The notes under the pieces were generated by a model, which was not told where the DNA came from, ran no database searches, and saw only the letters and a program-made list of their open reading frames with translations. A DNA stretch of 64,000 nt from Phytoseiulus persimilis (taxonomy: Eukaryota; Arthropoda; Arachnida; Mesostigmata; Phytoseiidae), in the NCBI GenBank assembly GCA_037576195.1, contig CM075102.1:4030001-4094000 (forward strand). Reading direction: 5' to 3'. Of this stretch, positions 22,410 to 33,644 are shown one piece after another. The stretch's first letter is position 1; the number at the start of each line of letters is the position of its first letter. A program made the translations under genes and the position numbers.

Positions 22410-25051
22410 TCAGCCGGTGAGTGTGAAGGACAAACCGAATAGCAGGGCTGCAACCTCCTTCACTTTTTGCCAGATCCGGAAGTCCTTGAGTAATTCAGGG
22501 AGAGCGGCAGCAATGGCGAGGTAGAGGAAACCTGTAAAGCACAACGAGTATATCAGCGTTTCTCTTTGTTGGATAATTTTTCTCGGAACCCGAAATTCTT
22601 CGTCCCAATTCGTCATTCATTCGGTGGGACGCCCGTCCCGATAGATTTGCTCTTCCATGTCGATTTGAGGAGAGTTCATTGCTCAAGCCGCGGTCCACTC
22701 TGTAAGATATGTTCCCGCTTGTATCGGGTCGAGTAATTCACAAACCTCCGGAAATGGAAGGTAGGGCCCAGAGCGCAGGCGCAACGCCCCTCACCTCGTG
22801 TGCGAGACCGGCACCGGCGAAAAGCCCAACATTGGTCAGCAGTTGTGAACAGAGGGCCTGTGTAACAAGGGAAACACGTTAAAGAACGAAATGGGTGAAC
22901 CTTAACTACAGATAGATCCTGAATTCACAATTGCGGCGGGAGGGAACTCGACGAAAGTCTCGAGGAGAACTCATTTAGCGAGGACTTATTATGAGAATGC
23001 CGAGGGTAATGGAACGACTGACTGAGGAATAAGAGATCGACAGTCAGGGTTCTGGAACTCGGATTTGTTGCTGTTCGAATCCACTATCTCATTTCCCATC
23101 TATACCATTATGACACTATGCGACTCACCCAGCGTTTCGCCATTCCATTTTGGACGAGGAGTGCGAAGTCTCCAAAGTCATGAGGTATCTTATGGAAAGC
23201 GATTACCGCACTCATTATAAGTCCGGCAGTGAATGCTGTGGAATTTCGCAATTTTTGTAAAACGATGCATGATCGAGCAACCTTCACTGATTGATCGAGA
23301 TACTACAGCCCCCAATAACAGCCGAGGACTACGTAAAAACGTACCGCTATGAGTAGTTGCTCCGACCGCCAGTCCCAAGCAGAAATTGTGTGCGAAATAT
23401 GCAGCCAGATTCAGGATAGCGCCAACCTCAATCGGGACTGCGGTCTCTGGAAAAGCAGAAAACGATTTCAGGAGCTAGTCCTCGCCGATCATTCCCCACA
23501 CGACCATCACCTCCCAAGTTGCGAATTATTCGCGATCGTCGACTTGAGTGGAGATACGTTAGATTATCCGTTTGAATTCAAGACTGGCTGTCTCTGTCTT
23601 GTTAGAGCTTCGTCCGCGTTCCCGCCCCCTCGTCACGGGAGAGACGATGGAAGGTTCGAAAAAAACTCAAGGGTTCGACTCGATGTATCCGTCAGCGAGG
23701 TGTTTCATGATTCGCTCTCCGGTATCACGAGAAAGTTGTGGGCTCGGTCAGATAACACGAGAAGAAAAGCCGTTTCGCTCCGACGAGATGGGAGGCTCTT
23801 TCGGGAGTGGAGAGTCCGAAATGCGGATATCTGATGCCCGATCGATTGATATCTTGATAGAGTTGGTTACTGAACTCACCGAACTGCTGGGTGTTGGATT
23901 TAGCTGAATCGCCTTCAGCTTCCAGTTTCGTTCCATCCGGTGTCTGCTTCCGGTCATCCGAGCAAACGACGGTAAGAGCCTCTTTGTGGAGATGATCTTT
24001 GCAAGTCAGGCCTGCTCGATGAGGATTGGATCTTTTTAGGCCTCCCATATTTGGGACTTCCGGACAGCTCGAACGGGTAGGCCGAAAGTGAACTAAGAAA
24101 GTGCCTAACAACCACGCAACGTACCTTTGATGAAGAGTATGAGCTTTTCGGCCATGAAGAAGGCGAAAAACCCGAGAAGAACGCTCACTCTGCCATATTG
24201 AGCACCATCTAGGGATAGACATGCGTTTTGAATAAGCTGAGTTGATTGGCGAGCTATGAAGGCGCCGGCCTCTGAATCAAGCATCTCGGATTCCTTCTTG
24301 ATCATGAATGACCGGCCTCTCTGAATATACTTCCTCACCTTTCACAACGTATTCTCCTTCGTGATATTCGTAAGGGAACAGAAGCGGCAGGACATCGATG
24401 AGCCGTTTTCCGAGAGCAAAAGCGAGCATTACCTTGGAAAAGATAGACGCACGAATCTTAGTTCGATCTCGAGCTCCAGCACACGGTGGAGGCGCGGTAC
24501 GTTTCCGCAACACCGCGCGTTCTGAAAATCGTAACGCTGCTCACCCTCAAGAAGTTCTCGGACCCCCGCTTCTGGCGAATCGGGAGGAGAATCAAGATGA
24601 AGAATGGTGCCAATGCGATGAAGATCAGGAAGTATATAGCGTAATCCCACATGAGTTGCTCATATTCGAGACCTCGACCTCCATGACGGCATCTAGAGTG
24701 ATTCTGACTAACGGGCTGTAACGGTGCATGAGACTGAAAGGGAAAGTCGCTTATTTTATTCTCATGGTCGGCAGCTGTGCCATCCTCAAAGAGAACTTCA
24801 GTGAGGATCGACTTGTGGATGCAGTCTCCCGTAGATTTTGCATTACTGAGTCGCTTTCCTCGGGCTCACAGACGGCCCGGAGCTCCGACAATCAGTCGGG
24901 CGCTGAAATCGAACACCGGTTGCCTTTGTCTCACCTGGAGTTCTCCATAGGCCTGCTGGGACTCGTTGCTCGGGGACAGCGTCGGAGGCGACTCGGCGCA
25001 GCATACTGATAGAAGCAAGGCCAACATACAAATCACACTAGTTGAACTCAT
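22410..25051 (-). CDS. ZIP-family (SLC39, ZIP7/ZIP13-like) metal transporter gene, copy A, about 9 exons
   Basis: Exons with GT-AG borders that join in frame: 25051-24935 (signal peptide MSSTSVICMLALLLSVCC), 24733-24545 (TM1, APFFILILLP), 24432-24339 (TM2, VMLAFALGKRLIDVLPLLFP), 24208-24125 (TM3, VLLGFFAFFMAEKLILFIK), 24011-23880 (hydrophilic loop), 23446-23345 (TM4, LNLAAYFAHNFCLGLAVGA), 23235-23129 (TM5, FHKIPHDFGDFALLVQNG), 22857-22795 (TM6), and a last exon ending at 22410 (GFLYLAIAAALPELL). Order and spacing match ZIP7/Catsup, which moves zinc from ER/Golgi to cytosol. The metal site is altered: TM4 HNxxD reads HNFCL, and TM5 HExPHE reads HKIPHD. His-rich loops are lacking and the protein is short, about 345 aa. 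The join from exon 8 (phase 0) to the last exon is out of frame with any AG I find near 22573-22620, so an exon is missed or the gene is disrupted. Confidence 0.85.
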
Positions 25052-26544
25052 GTTGGTACTGGGATACATCCTTCGTCGGGCACTGATGTTGGCCGGGAGC
25101 CGCTGTGAATTACAATAGCCTCAAAGGTTCAGGCACGCGTTCGAGGTCGGGTCGAGGCAGCGATGCTGATTGGAATGAACTCCGAAAGCTTCTGTACGAA
25201 TTCAAACTTCAGTCACGAGCACCCCGCGTAGGGGTTCCGCAGATGAATGCATTGCGGGCGATCGACAGCCAGGGCGAACTGAGAGAGCCTCGTCGGAACT
25301 CCAAACGAGAGCGCGATATCATTATCTGATCAAAGCGAAGAAGCTTGGGATCGGCGTTGATCTCGATCAACCCTTGGTAGAGGTCGAGTTCCCATGTTCT
25401 CCTCACTGGGAATTGTTTGTGAATCACCTGAGAGGAATGAGGTGATCCAGGATTTTCCCGCTCAAAGAGCTCTTCGGGGAAGACAACAAGGGAGTTCACA
25501 GTTTGAAGCCAGCCTCTACCAAGACCATACGAGAAGATTACCTTCCCCATCTCTCAGATGAGTTATGGGGTGGTCCATGAAGACTGACATTGAATTCCGC
25601 CTCAATTTTATTGGTCTGCTCGCAGTGCAGCTGATTTTGGCCCTGATCCCGAAATTCCTCCGAAAACTTACAGAGCCAGCCATGCAGTTTTCGAGCATTT
25701 CGCTGCCGGAGTTTCTAGGTCACCGCTCTCGATTGGCGTATCAGATGGCTCCAGGAACCCTCGCGGTTTCAGAAAATCACAATGGTGAGTCCGCCATCGG
25801 GTGATTTCTCGCCCGCGGGAGACAGCGTAGTCGATGAAATTTTAGCCACTCGACGGCGCTCAGCTTTCAGAAACCACCAGGAGAGAGTTGCTCACCGCCC
25901 AATGCAGGAACCACTCGACCGCACCAGAACTCGACTCCCAGAGTCTCTGCGATGCAGAGGCCGGATCCGGTTATCTGAGTCCGCCTGGCTCTCGGTTCAC
26001 TACTGCATCTGGAATTCCAGCAGGCATCGGTATGCAACATTGGAGAGGACGTCAAATTGAGACGGGAGCGGCTCCGAGATTCTATGAGGGCTAGCACGCC
26101 GGGGATCGGACCAGAACTCCAGATTATGATCAGAAGAAAAAAAAAGTGCCTCAGTAGTTGAGGGAACGTGCATCAGAAAAATCCGAGTCTCTCCGTTCCT
26201 GCTTACGGGAGATGTCGATATGCTTGAGCCGATCGGAGATCGAATACGGTGGTTCCTGTCGAACAGCTGCGAAGCCCCGGTTCTCTGCGGTATCGCATTT
26301 TTGACGTTGAACCGCGATGTCGGAATTGCGCTCCGTCGCCATTCCCGCCATCGATCACTATCTTCCTCACAGCTACGTGTGCTGAATGCACCACACATGA
26401 TCGGAACCGGACTGTCGGGAGGAGCGAGAACAGTCACACTAAGCGACGGCCGAGTGAACTTTGTGGATACCATTCGCTCTCCCCATCGGCGGAATCATCA
26501 GGAACCCGAGTTTATCTTTCAGAGTCATACGGGCATCTGTCAGT
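25052..26544. other. Right part of unit A, no gene recognised
   Basis: Repeated in unit B at 48303-49855 with small indels that shift the frames, so long-range coding is unlikely. One conserved frame (about 25945-26094 plus: CDAEAGSGYLSPPGSRF and following) is open in both copies but has no family that I recognise. The 5-prime UTR and promoter of ZIP gene A should lie just above 25051. Confidence 0.4.
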
Positions 26545-27472
26545 CACTCGCAACAGTTCCGCCAGGTGGACCCTTTCGGGAGTTATTCCTGTCCCTTCTA
26601 GGCCGTATCCGTTGTCCAGTGGTCCAGTATCGGACTTCTGCTTTCATTGAGAACGGACCTCTAGAATATCGCCAATTGAGGTGCCCTTCTTTCTAGCTGA
26701 TACTGTGTGGGGTCGGACAGCGGGCACTCCTGTCCAGCACAACCTCCCGGAGAGATTCGTAGTTTTTTAAGAAGAAAACACCCGAAAAACGCAACACCCG
26801 GTTGCCGAACGGTGGTCGTGAAACAGACCACCGTTCAGAAAGGCTCCGGTGTTCGGGTTTTAAAAGGAGAAATAGGGCTTACATGCGTTCCGATTTGCCA
26901 TAGGCGGATTGGAAACGCTATATCGGGTCACCACTAGGGGGTTTGTCACTGAATTTCGCGAAAAACGCACTATTTTCCGGATTGATTCTGTCTGACCCTT
27001 CCAACTTCCTGCCTCGCTGGTTGCAGATGCGGAGTTTTCTGGCATGTCCGCCAGATTCCACAGACTCTGAAGCTGGTGTCCGAATCTTCGATCATTTGAA
27101 CTTTCTTCCGGAGGCTCAAGTTTGTTTGTTCCGACATTCGTCTTCGCGGTTCGGCTCTATGCTCATTCGTTGCAATGATGCCATCGGGGCGAGGCTCACC
27201 TGAAACTGCTTTTGAGCGCGAGAACGGTTCTTGCGAATCAGTCGGTGACGTTTGACCGATGCTCCTTGAGACACCGACAGCAGCTGGAATTATCACCATC
27301 GTACTGGCCGCTTACTTCGAGGACGCGCACGTCAGGAGCGGGAACGCACGCATGGGAAAGTCCTGATGCGAGAGACATGCATGAGGACTTCACGGTATCA
27401 AGGAGTGGTGTGACGAGAAGACTAGTGTGCACAGGGTGCCCTCGAGACTTCTGGGAGTGACCATTTGAAGAA
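26545..27472. other. Spacer between duplicated units
   Basis: Single-copy within the window. It contains an inverted repeat (see next entry) and no gene that I recognise. Confidence 0.5.
26765..26872. repeat. Imperfect hairpin of about 100 bp
   Basis: CCGAACGGTGGTC (about 26803-26818) pairs with GACCACCGTTCAG (about 26827-26840) across a short loop. Further out, AACACCCG/CGGGTT and AACACCCGG/CCGGTGTT also pair. It could be a small inverted-repeat transposon or a structured RNA; nothing distinguishes these. Confidence 0.65.
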
Positions 27473-27952
27473 TAGATCCACAACTCAACCGAGATCAAAT
27501 AGATACATTAGTTCACGTGTTCCGGAACAACCTGGCAACATCAGACTCTTCCTCCACGGCAGGTTCGAGCGACATGAAAGAACAGCACACGGCAGGGCGC
27601 ACGATCGGGAAACCTCCTGAGTTGTACGAGAAGAATACAGCGCTGTCCCCTTTTGAGGCGCTATTCGCACTGTTTCAATCTGGCTGATCAACGCGGTCGA
27701 TCAGCCAGGGTGCAACAGCCAAGCAAAACCTATGGGCTGGAAAGATAAGTGGGGCATTTGAACGAGCCGTTGGTGGAAGTTTCAGCCAAACTGATCATTC
27801 AAACTGACCAACGCCCGCTAAATGCTGAACGCGCTGTTCAGTCCGGTTGGAATTGAAAGCTCAGCTAGCCTCCATATAAGCGTCCATATTTAAACCGCCG
27901 GCGCATAGCTTTTTCCTCGCTGATTCACTCTGGCTGATCAGTCAGGTTGAAA

Positions 27953-28150
27953 CAGAGTGAATGCGCCTTGAACTGGAGTGCACATCGTGTCAATTACCAG
28001 ATTCGAGTCTATTAGCTCAAATGACCGCATCTAGCCTCGCTCAACTCGACCGAGTGGTGCAGACACCCCTCAGGCGGCTCATGGGCGCCCATCGAGCGTC
28101 ATCGAACAGTGGAGCTTCTGTGCGAATGTGTACCTCCTGTCTGTGTATGA
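27953..28150 (+). pseudogene. Possible non-LTR RT C-terminal fragment, copy in unit B
   Basis: Duplicate of the 18.7-kb fragment with a few substitutions, again reading AQLDRVVQTPLRRLMGAHRA. It has no independent start or catalytic motif. Confidence 0.4.
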
Positions 28151-28485
28151 GGGAAGCTGCCTTGTTTGTCGAGAAAAAAAAAACAAAGGGCTCAACATGC
28201 CGGAAACTCATATCTTCATTCAGCTCATACTGTGATTAGAGACAAAACTCGCTTACGTCTATCCGAACGAGGGGATACGCGTCACAAGAATGGTTCTTCC
28301 AATCTCGGTTACGCCTTCCAACGCCTTCAATCACCTCTCAACCAGCCTAGAAGTCTACCACGGGATGACTCATGTGCAATCATGGTCAGGATTGGAATTC
28401 CTCCATGAAATCCTATGGGAGGTTTTCATCAACCGATTCCAATCGAATTCTGTGGCTCTGGGACAGGGGCGTGCATCCCTCTGGT

Positions 28486-28567
28486 GCCGCCCGGTGCGGG
28501 TATCAATTTTGCCGCCCCCTGCGGGTATCAATTTTGCCGCCCGGTGCGGGTATCAATTTTGCCGCCC
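28486..28567 (+). repeat. 25-bp triplicate repeat at the hAT left end
   Basis: Three tandem copies of a 25-bp unit (GCCGCCCGGTGCGGGTATCA then ATTTT) directly inside the hAT left terminus, followed by a partial fourth GCCGCCC. A related GCCGCCCGGTGCGG occurs near the right end at about 36805. Subterminal repeats of this kind are often transposase binding sites in hAT elements; that role is inference. Confidence 0.75.
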
Positions 28568-28726
28568 TCCCCCTCTCTCTCCTGTCGCAACCTGGTGAGA
28601 ATAGCACCACAGGTAATTTAAGGAGGACACAATTCTCCCATATTCATGAGCGCTTTATTACCCGGCAAGTGTGAACTTATGCGGATGTTTCCTGTACGAA
28701 AGCAAATCGTCAAGGCTCCCGTTCAA

Positions 28727-29419
28727 GCTTACGTCGCCTCGTGGGGCTCACATTCCGCAAAGTCTGTGATCAGTTCTGCGAAATCCAACTGGTCAGTGAG
28801 TTTATGCTCGATCGAGAGTATCGCGAGGCCGTTCAGCCTTGACGCGTCCATTGAGGATCTGAGGTGGTTCTTGATTAACTTCAGCTTTGAAAAGCTGCGC
28901 TCGCAGCTAGCTACGCTGATGGCGGCAGTCAAGGAGATGCGGAGTAGAATCACGATGTTCGGTACGGAGGTACCGAGCCGGTGTTCTTGAATAAACTTCA
29001 GCAGCCGCAATGGTCCTCCCTGCTGAACGTCCCTCTTCTCTTGCTCTTCGGCAGCTAAGACTAGTGTTTGGAGCCTTCGTCTTTCGAAAGGAAAATCCTC
29101 CGTATAGATGTCAAGCCGATGAGGTTCGAGGTCACAGGCGTAATTTTCCGCAAAGAGAATCCGCGGTGAGAGGAAGGCGATTTTTTGAGCGATCCTAGGG
29201 AAATACTCGGATCGGGCGCCTATCTCTTGTATGATCCGATCCACAGAAGTTTACATTTCATGCCGAAGCTCCTCAGTAAGAGCGCACGATCTCCTCTGGA
29301 GGGGACGGCTAGTTGGTATATCCAGAGACTCGAATACTTATTTGCTTCATGGACGGCGTCCTCAACGAGCTTGTCTCGGTTGTCATTCAGATACGTTTTT
29401 AGAGCTTTGAGTCGTAGGT
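28727..29419 (-). pseudogene. hAT transposase C-terminal part with dimerisation domain
   Basis: The frame 29244-28729 ends with ILLRISLTAAISVASCERSF and then SKLKLIKNHLRSSMDASRLNGLAIL, the classic hAT C-terminal dimerisation motif. Upstream, 29419-29220 (LKALKTYLNDNRDKL) belongs to the helical part of the catalytic domain. It is a direct continuation of the flank on the far side of the nested element at 29429-30148: deleting that element and one TSD keeps the frame at RLYECDLRLKALKTY. Confidence 0.85.
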
Positions 29420-29428
29420 CGCACTCAT

Positions 29429-30148
29429 CGGAGCAGGACAACTCATCGCCGGACAGCTCTTCGCTGACAATTCGGCGCCAGAGCGACTCCACGCGGGACA
29501 ACTCGTCGCCGGACAACTCATTTCAGTCCAATAAATCACCGGCGGAGGTGACGCAGTGACGTGAGCGCCATTCCGTGCGCGCCTTTTCCGGGGTGCCAGC
29601 TTAGCTCCGCCGTAGAAGACCAGAAACTGCCGTTATCGTTGAGTATCGCCTAATATCGGCAACTCGGCCTCTGGGGTTGTCCTGCATCCGGGCTCGAGTT
29701 TCATCAAGGGCAGCGTAATTTCAATGATTTGGCCGCAGAACCAGATAGTCGACTGAATTGGCATCCTGACGAGACATTTACGAACCTGACCAAGGACTTG
29801 GGAACGAAGGAGGTCGAATCAAAGAAACGGGAAACTTCGACACGGGTTTCTCATTTCGGAAGAGTGGACCGGAAGTCGGCATTCTGATGGAAGTTTATTT
29901 CGTTCGTTTGTCAAAATTGCGAATGAAGCGCCAGCTGGGTTGCCTACTTTCCATTCTGCGCGTTGCAGTACTCGATTACCCGTGGATTCCGGAGAGACTC
30001 AGTTCCTGGCGTCGAGTTGGTTGGCGAAGAGTTGTCCCGCGACTAGCCGCTGTGGCGCCGAGTCGTCGGCGACGAGTTTCCTGGCGGAGATTTATCCCAT
30101 TGACGAGTTTCCGGTGGCGAGTCGTCAGCGACGAGTTGTACCGTACCG
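29429..30148. mobile_element. 720-bp MULE-like nonautonomous element, 9-bp TSD, nested in hAT
   Basis: The target duplication CGCACTCAT is at 29420-29428 and 30149-30157. Terminal inverted repeats: left CGGAGCAGGACAACTCATCG, right (inverted) CGGTACGGTACAACTCGTCG, about 16 of 21 matching. Inside each end are several subterminal copies of the ACAACTCGTCGC-type motif (29435-29525 and, inverted, 30010-30140). No transposase is encoded. A 9-bp TSD fits Mutator-like elements, though other superfamilies with 8-10 bp TSDs cannot be excluded. Confidence 0.85.
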
Positions 30149-30159
30149 CGCACTCATAC

Positions 30160-30947
30160 AGCCTCAGGCCTTCCGTATGGAGGTATCTCTAGGCGCTGTT
30201 CAGCTCCCTCACTGTTCGGTTCCGAGGGGTTCAAGAAGGCCATGAATGGGTAGGTGAGCATTGCGGTGACAAGGATGTCGGCGTCGCCTCTGGTAGCCGT
30301 TTTCTCCGTGTCACTCGTAAGACTCTCGAGGGCTCAAACGATGTCTGAGAATTGCATTTTCACCGCGCTCACAGCATCACCTCTTGCGCTCCATCGAGTT
30401 CCAATAATGCTTTTCACACATCCTGTCATCGCAATCAGTGTTTTCCAATGTAGCGTTGGAGCGGAAGAGAAGGTGAACAATTTCTCTACGGTTCCGAGAA
30501 AGGTCACGAACCTGATCGAAGCGGAAGCTGCGTGAAGCCCGGATAGGTTCAGAGAATGATTGCAGCACGCGACAAGTTCTGCATTCGGATTCATCTCCCT
30601 TATTCTCGCCTGGAGTCCTGAGCGGTGTCCAGACAATACGTTGGCATTATCGTATGCTTGGGCTCAGCAGTTCTGGATATCAAGGCCATCCTTTCTTAAA
30701 CTCTCCATTATCATGTCGACCAAACCTTGCGCTCCCTTCTCTGTTGTCTCAAGGAAGCCAACAAATGATGCCTCCACCCGGACATCATCGTCGTCGAGGA
30801 CGACGTATCGAAAACTCGGCTCGTTTGGTCCCAGTGAGAGGAATCAGGAGGCGAAGTATTTCGCTGTACGAACCTGTCCCGAAATTGCGTTCCTCACACG
30901 TTCGCCCACCGCATCGATGGATTTGTTCTGCATCCTGTTCGACATTA
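30160..30947 (-). pseudogene. hAT transposase middle part (DUF4371 region)
   Basis: The minus-strand reading gives KSIDAVGERVRNAISGQVRT, AKYFAS, a stop, then SFRYVVLDDDDVRVEASFVG and GLVDMIMESLRKDGLDIQNC. A further stop is followed by AQAYDNANVLSGHRSGLQAR, CCNHSLNLSGLHAA and GTRWSARGDAV. This matches the DUF4371/hAT catalytic core of ZMYM1-like transposases (YDNAANMSG and HSLNL are hallmarks). The VSHVDQLS-type segment after AKYF is lost. Premature stops and frameshifts make it non-functional. Confidence 0.9.
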
Positions 30948-32701
30948 ACAGTGAAACCCCGCTACATTTGACTGCAAGGGGCCAACGAAAAGAATTCACT
31001 ATAACGGAGGTCCACTAAATTTGAGTTTCCACAGTTGACTGGAATAAATTCTCATATGTGTATACAGTTGCATCTTTTGTTTGTGTGCAGCGAGGGAGTC
31101 TCTTCCCTTGGAGTGAGGTCTCGAAGTAAAAGTGTAGTTTGTGAGTTCCGAACTCCGCTGGACGATGTGAATGTCCGCGACTGACATCCGTGAGTGCGTC
31201 CTCGCCCTCATACCGAACGTGGTAACTAAGCGTGGCTCATCAATCGATGAGAGCTCATACAAAGTTCAGGATGAGAACAAGTTGATTTATTCAGAATGAA
31301 CATCATGAACATCGGAACGGGAAGATCCTTCGACGTGGAAGGAACCGCGAATGCTGGTTCGACGTATGCGCTCGAACCGCTAACGGCTTAAGAAGGTCTC
31401 CACGTTGCTCAGATCTTCTCGTCCGCACTCAGCGATATGCGTTTCACCTTTCCAGACATTTCGGGGCTGACTAGCTTTTCCGCCAAGACTCTTCCCAGCG
31501 TCGGCTCAACGGTCTCGTGAAGGGTGATTCCTGGACCAATCTGACCATCCTTCTCCAAACCTGGAGGGGTGATCCCGAGACCAATCTGACCATCACTTTC
31601 CAAGTGTGGGGGGGGGGGGGGATACCGAGGCCAATCTGACCATTCCTTTCCAAGTGTTTTTTTTCTCTGGCGGGAGGGGAAATCCCTTCGGATACAAGAG
31701 ATAGGACTTACGTCCGTTGCCCTAGTTATGAGATAAATCCTCTGAAACCCCTCCTCCCGCCCTTTCGGTGACTGGGCACTCAAGGCGAGCCCTGTATTGT
31801 ATTACTTCCGGGTCACCAAGGGCCGTCTGCATTCAGCTCTCGTCTCGTTCAACCCTGCTCAACCGGGGGGTTGACCGGGGGGGTCATATTGGTCCCGGAA
31901 TCACCTCTCCAGACTTGAAAATGTACGGTCGGATTAGTCTCGGAATAACCCCTCCACACTTGGAAAGTGATGGTCAGATTGGTCCCGGAATCACCCCTCC
32001 AGACTTGAAAAAGTATGGTCAGATTAGTCCTGGAATCACCCCTCCGATCGACGCACACCGACTGCCGGCGTCCGCTCGTCCCTGATTGGGGGCCAATGAT
32101 TCTCAAACTAAAGTCAGCCCCCGGCTTCCATCGTGCTAGCCCAGAATCAGAGACTTCGGTATCCGAACCTGTAACCGAGATTTTGCGCCCTCACCTGGAC
32201 TAGTGGACTCAGACTCGGACTCGTGGATCTTTGCGACCCCTACACGCGACGCATTCAAGTCATGAGACTCCCTGTGAGTCACTAGAGATGCAGAAATCAC
32301 AGATTACGAACGCTTCACCGAGAAAATTCATCTTGAAACAGTCCATCAAAACTTCGACTTATGACGTCACGTGATCCGACTTGCAGTGGTGCTCGGCACT
32401 CGCCATGCTGCGCTACCGGGGGTTTGCACAACCATAACAACTACACGCAGTGCCGGGCAAATGTCGAGAGACGACCGGGGCGGAACAGGCAACGATTGGG
32501 ATGTGCGACATCCGAGGATTCTTCTGAGTCATTGTTGGAAACGGTGTGACATTTCGGCCCACCGAGTTTTCAGAATCAAGGTCCACTATAACCGAGTTGG
32601 ATTCAATGGGAAGTCCCATAGGCTCGGCCGGGTCCCACTGACCAGACCACTTTAACCGAGTGTCCACTATAACCGTGTCCTCTATAGCGGAGCTTCACTG
32701 T
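30948..32701. mobile_element. Pogo/Tigger-like nonautonomous element nested in the hAT transposase
   Basis: The left end reads ACAGTGAAACCCCGCTACA. The right end read inward is ACAGTGAAGCTCCGCTATA and continues GAGGACACGGTTATAGTGGA, the style of pogo/Tigger termini (CAGTG start, repeated TATAACGG/TATAGTGGAC blocks). Similar blocks lie near the left end at 30997-31016. TA lies within one base of both ends, but the duplication is not clean, and about 60 aa of hAT sequence are missing beside the left end. No transposase is recognised inside. It carries the 45-bp-type repeats at 31506-31660 and 31886-32047. Confidence 0.7.
31506..32050. repeat. Divergent pair of 45-bp-type repeat arrays
   Basis: About three minus-oriented units (31506-31660, GGTGATCCCGAGACCAATCT then GACCATCAC) and about three to four plus-oriented units (31886-32047, TATGGTCAGATTAGTCCTGG then AATCACC) point outward from a spacer of about 225 bp. 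The units are very similar to those of the 14-16 kb minisatellite, including the TCAGATTGGTCCCGGAATCA core. A poly-G tract interrupts the left array at about 31609-31620. Confidence 0.8.
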
Positions 32702-33540
32702 AGGTAGTTTCTGCCCCCGGAACGCCAGACTCTGCTTCGCTAGATATTTTACGATAATATTCTTTGGAGGACTGCCTCGCATTTTTGAATTTGTCTATTG
32801 ATTTCCCTCCGTCTCTGCGAATCGATCGTTTGGTTTTTCTCAAGCCGCATCCGTAACTCTTCCCATCTAGTAATGGCCTCCCGATGGGAAAGACTCTTCT
32901 CATGGTCTCGCACTTTGGGACTCAGCTTCCACCATTTTGTGAAACCCTCGATGGAGTTGAACATTGAGTTGCTCCCGCGTGCGAAGAGTCGGCAGCAGAG
33001 GCAAAACAAGGCTGCTCGGGTAGGTGAGTAGATCATCCACTGCCTTAGGCTCGTTTCGCCGTTCGCGTTCGCCCTAAAGAACCATTCCCGTGAGAGCTTT
33101 CGCTCACATCCTTTGCTGGCGTCACCAAGACGCATTGTGCCCCCGAAATCGGAGTCAAGATGCTGTAGAGCCGATGCCCCGCGGGTCACGTTAATTGTTC
33201 GAAGTGCTTCGTCGACGGCAGGCCAATGGCCGATTTCTCCCAGCGGTGAGAACGTGTCTCCGGAATCGTGGCACTTTGCGTCGTCAGAGTGTGAGGACTC
33301 TTCGGAACTACCTGAGGCTGCAGACTGATCCCTGTGGTGATCTGTCGTAACGTTTACTGTAGAAGTTTGGTCTTGAGCAGGGCTTTCATGTTCTTCCTCG
33401 GCAGCTATGATGGGACCCTTCCCTGGAGTCACTCTTGGCTGTAGATACTTCAGAAAGCTTCCTTCCTGCTTCTTCAATCCCTTTTCTCTTTGTTTGCGCT
33501 TCTTTCGGAGACTCGCTCCGCTCCCCTTGGAGCGCATCAT
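32702..33540 (-). pseudogene. hAT transposase N-terminal part with TTF-type zinc finger
   Basis: The open frame extends from 33642, but the MMRSKGSGASLRKKRKQREK start near 33540 matches how ZMYM1/hAT-like proteins begin. Next come FLKYLQPR, an acidic Ser-rich linker, and a TTF-type zinc-finger region: REWFFRANANGETSLRQWMI, YSPTRAALFCLCCRLF, GFTKWW, DHEKSLSHREA. A frameshift at about 32750 is followed by LAKQSLAFRGQKLP, the conserved (L/F)AxQNLAFRG motif, which stops at the pogo-like insertion. Confidence 0.9.
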
Positions 33541-33644
33541 AGTTCGACGTCGACGGTGCGGAGTCCTTTCGAGGGAAAAAATTATGATACTTATTTTCCC
33601 ATTCCGAAGGTCAAGGAGTAGAAGGTCGCAGAATCGCATCATGA

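Larger units (their letters stand above)
18193..26544 (+). repeat. Unit A of an 8.4-kb direct tandem duplication
   Basis: Sequence from about 18193 to 26544 is repeated collinearly in unit B, interrupted there by three insertions. Sampled segments differ by only about 1-2% around 18.7-18.9 kb and over 19953-26400. From about 19050 to 19800, which flanks the position of the hAT insertion in B, divergence rises to roughly 7-12%. Between 19800 and 19952 the two units are not alignable by eye. Unit A carries the ZIP-like gene A and serves as the empty-site reference for all three insertions in B. Confidence 0.9.
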
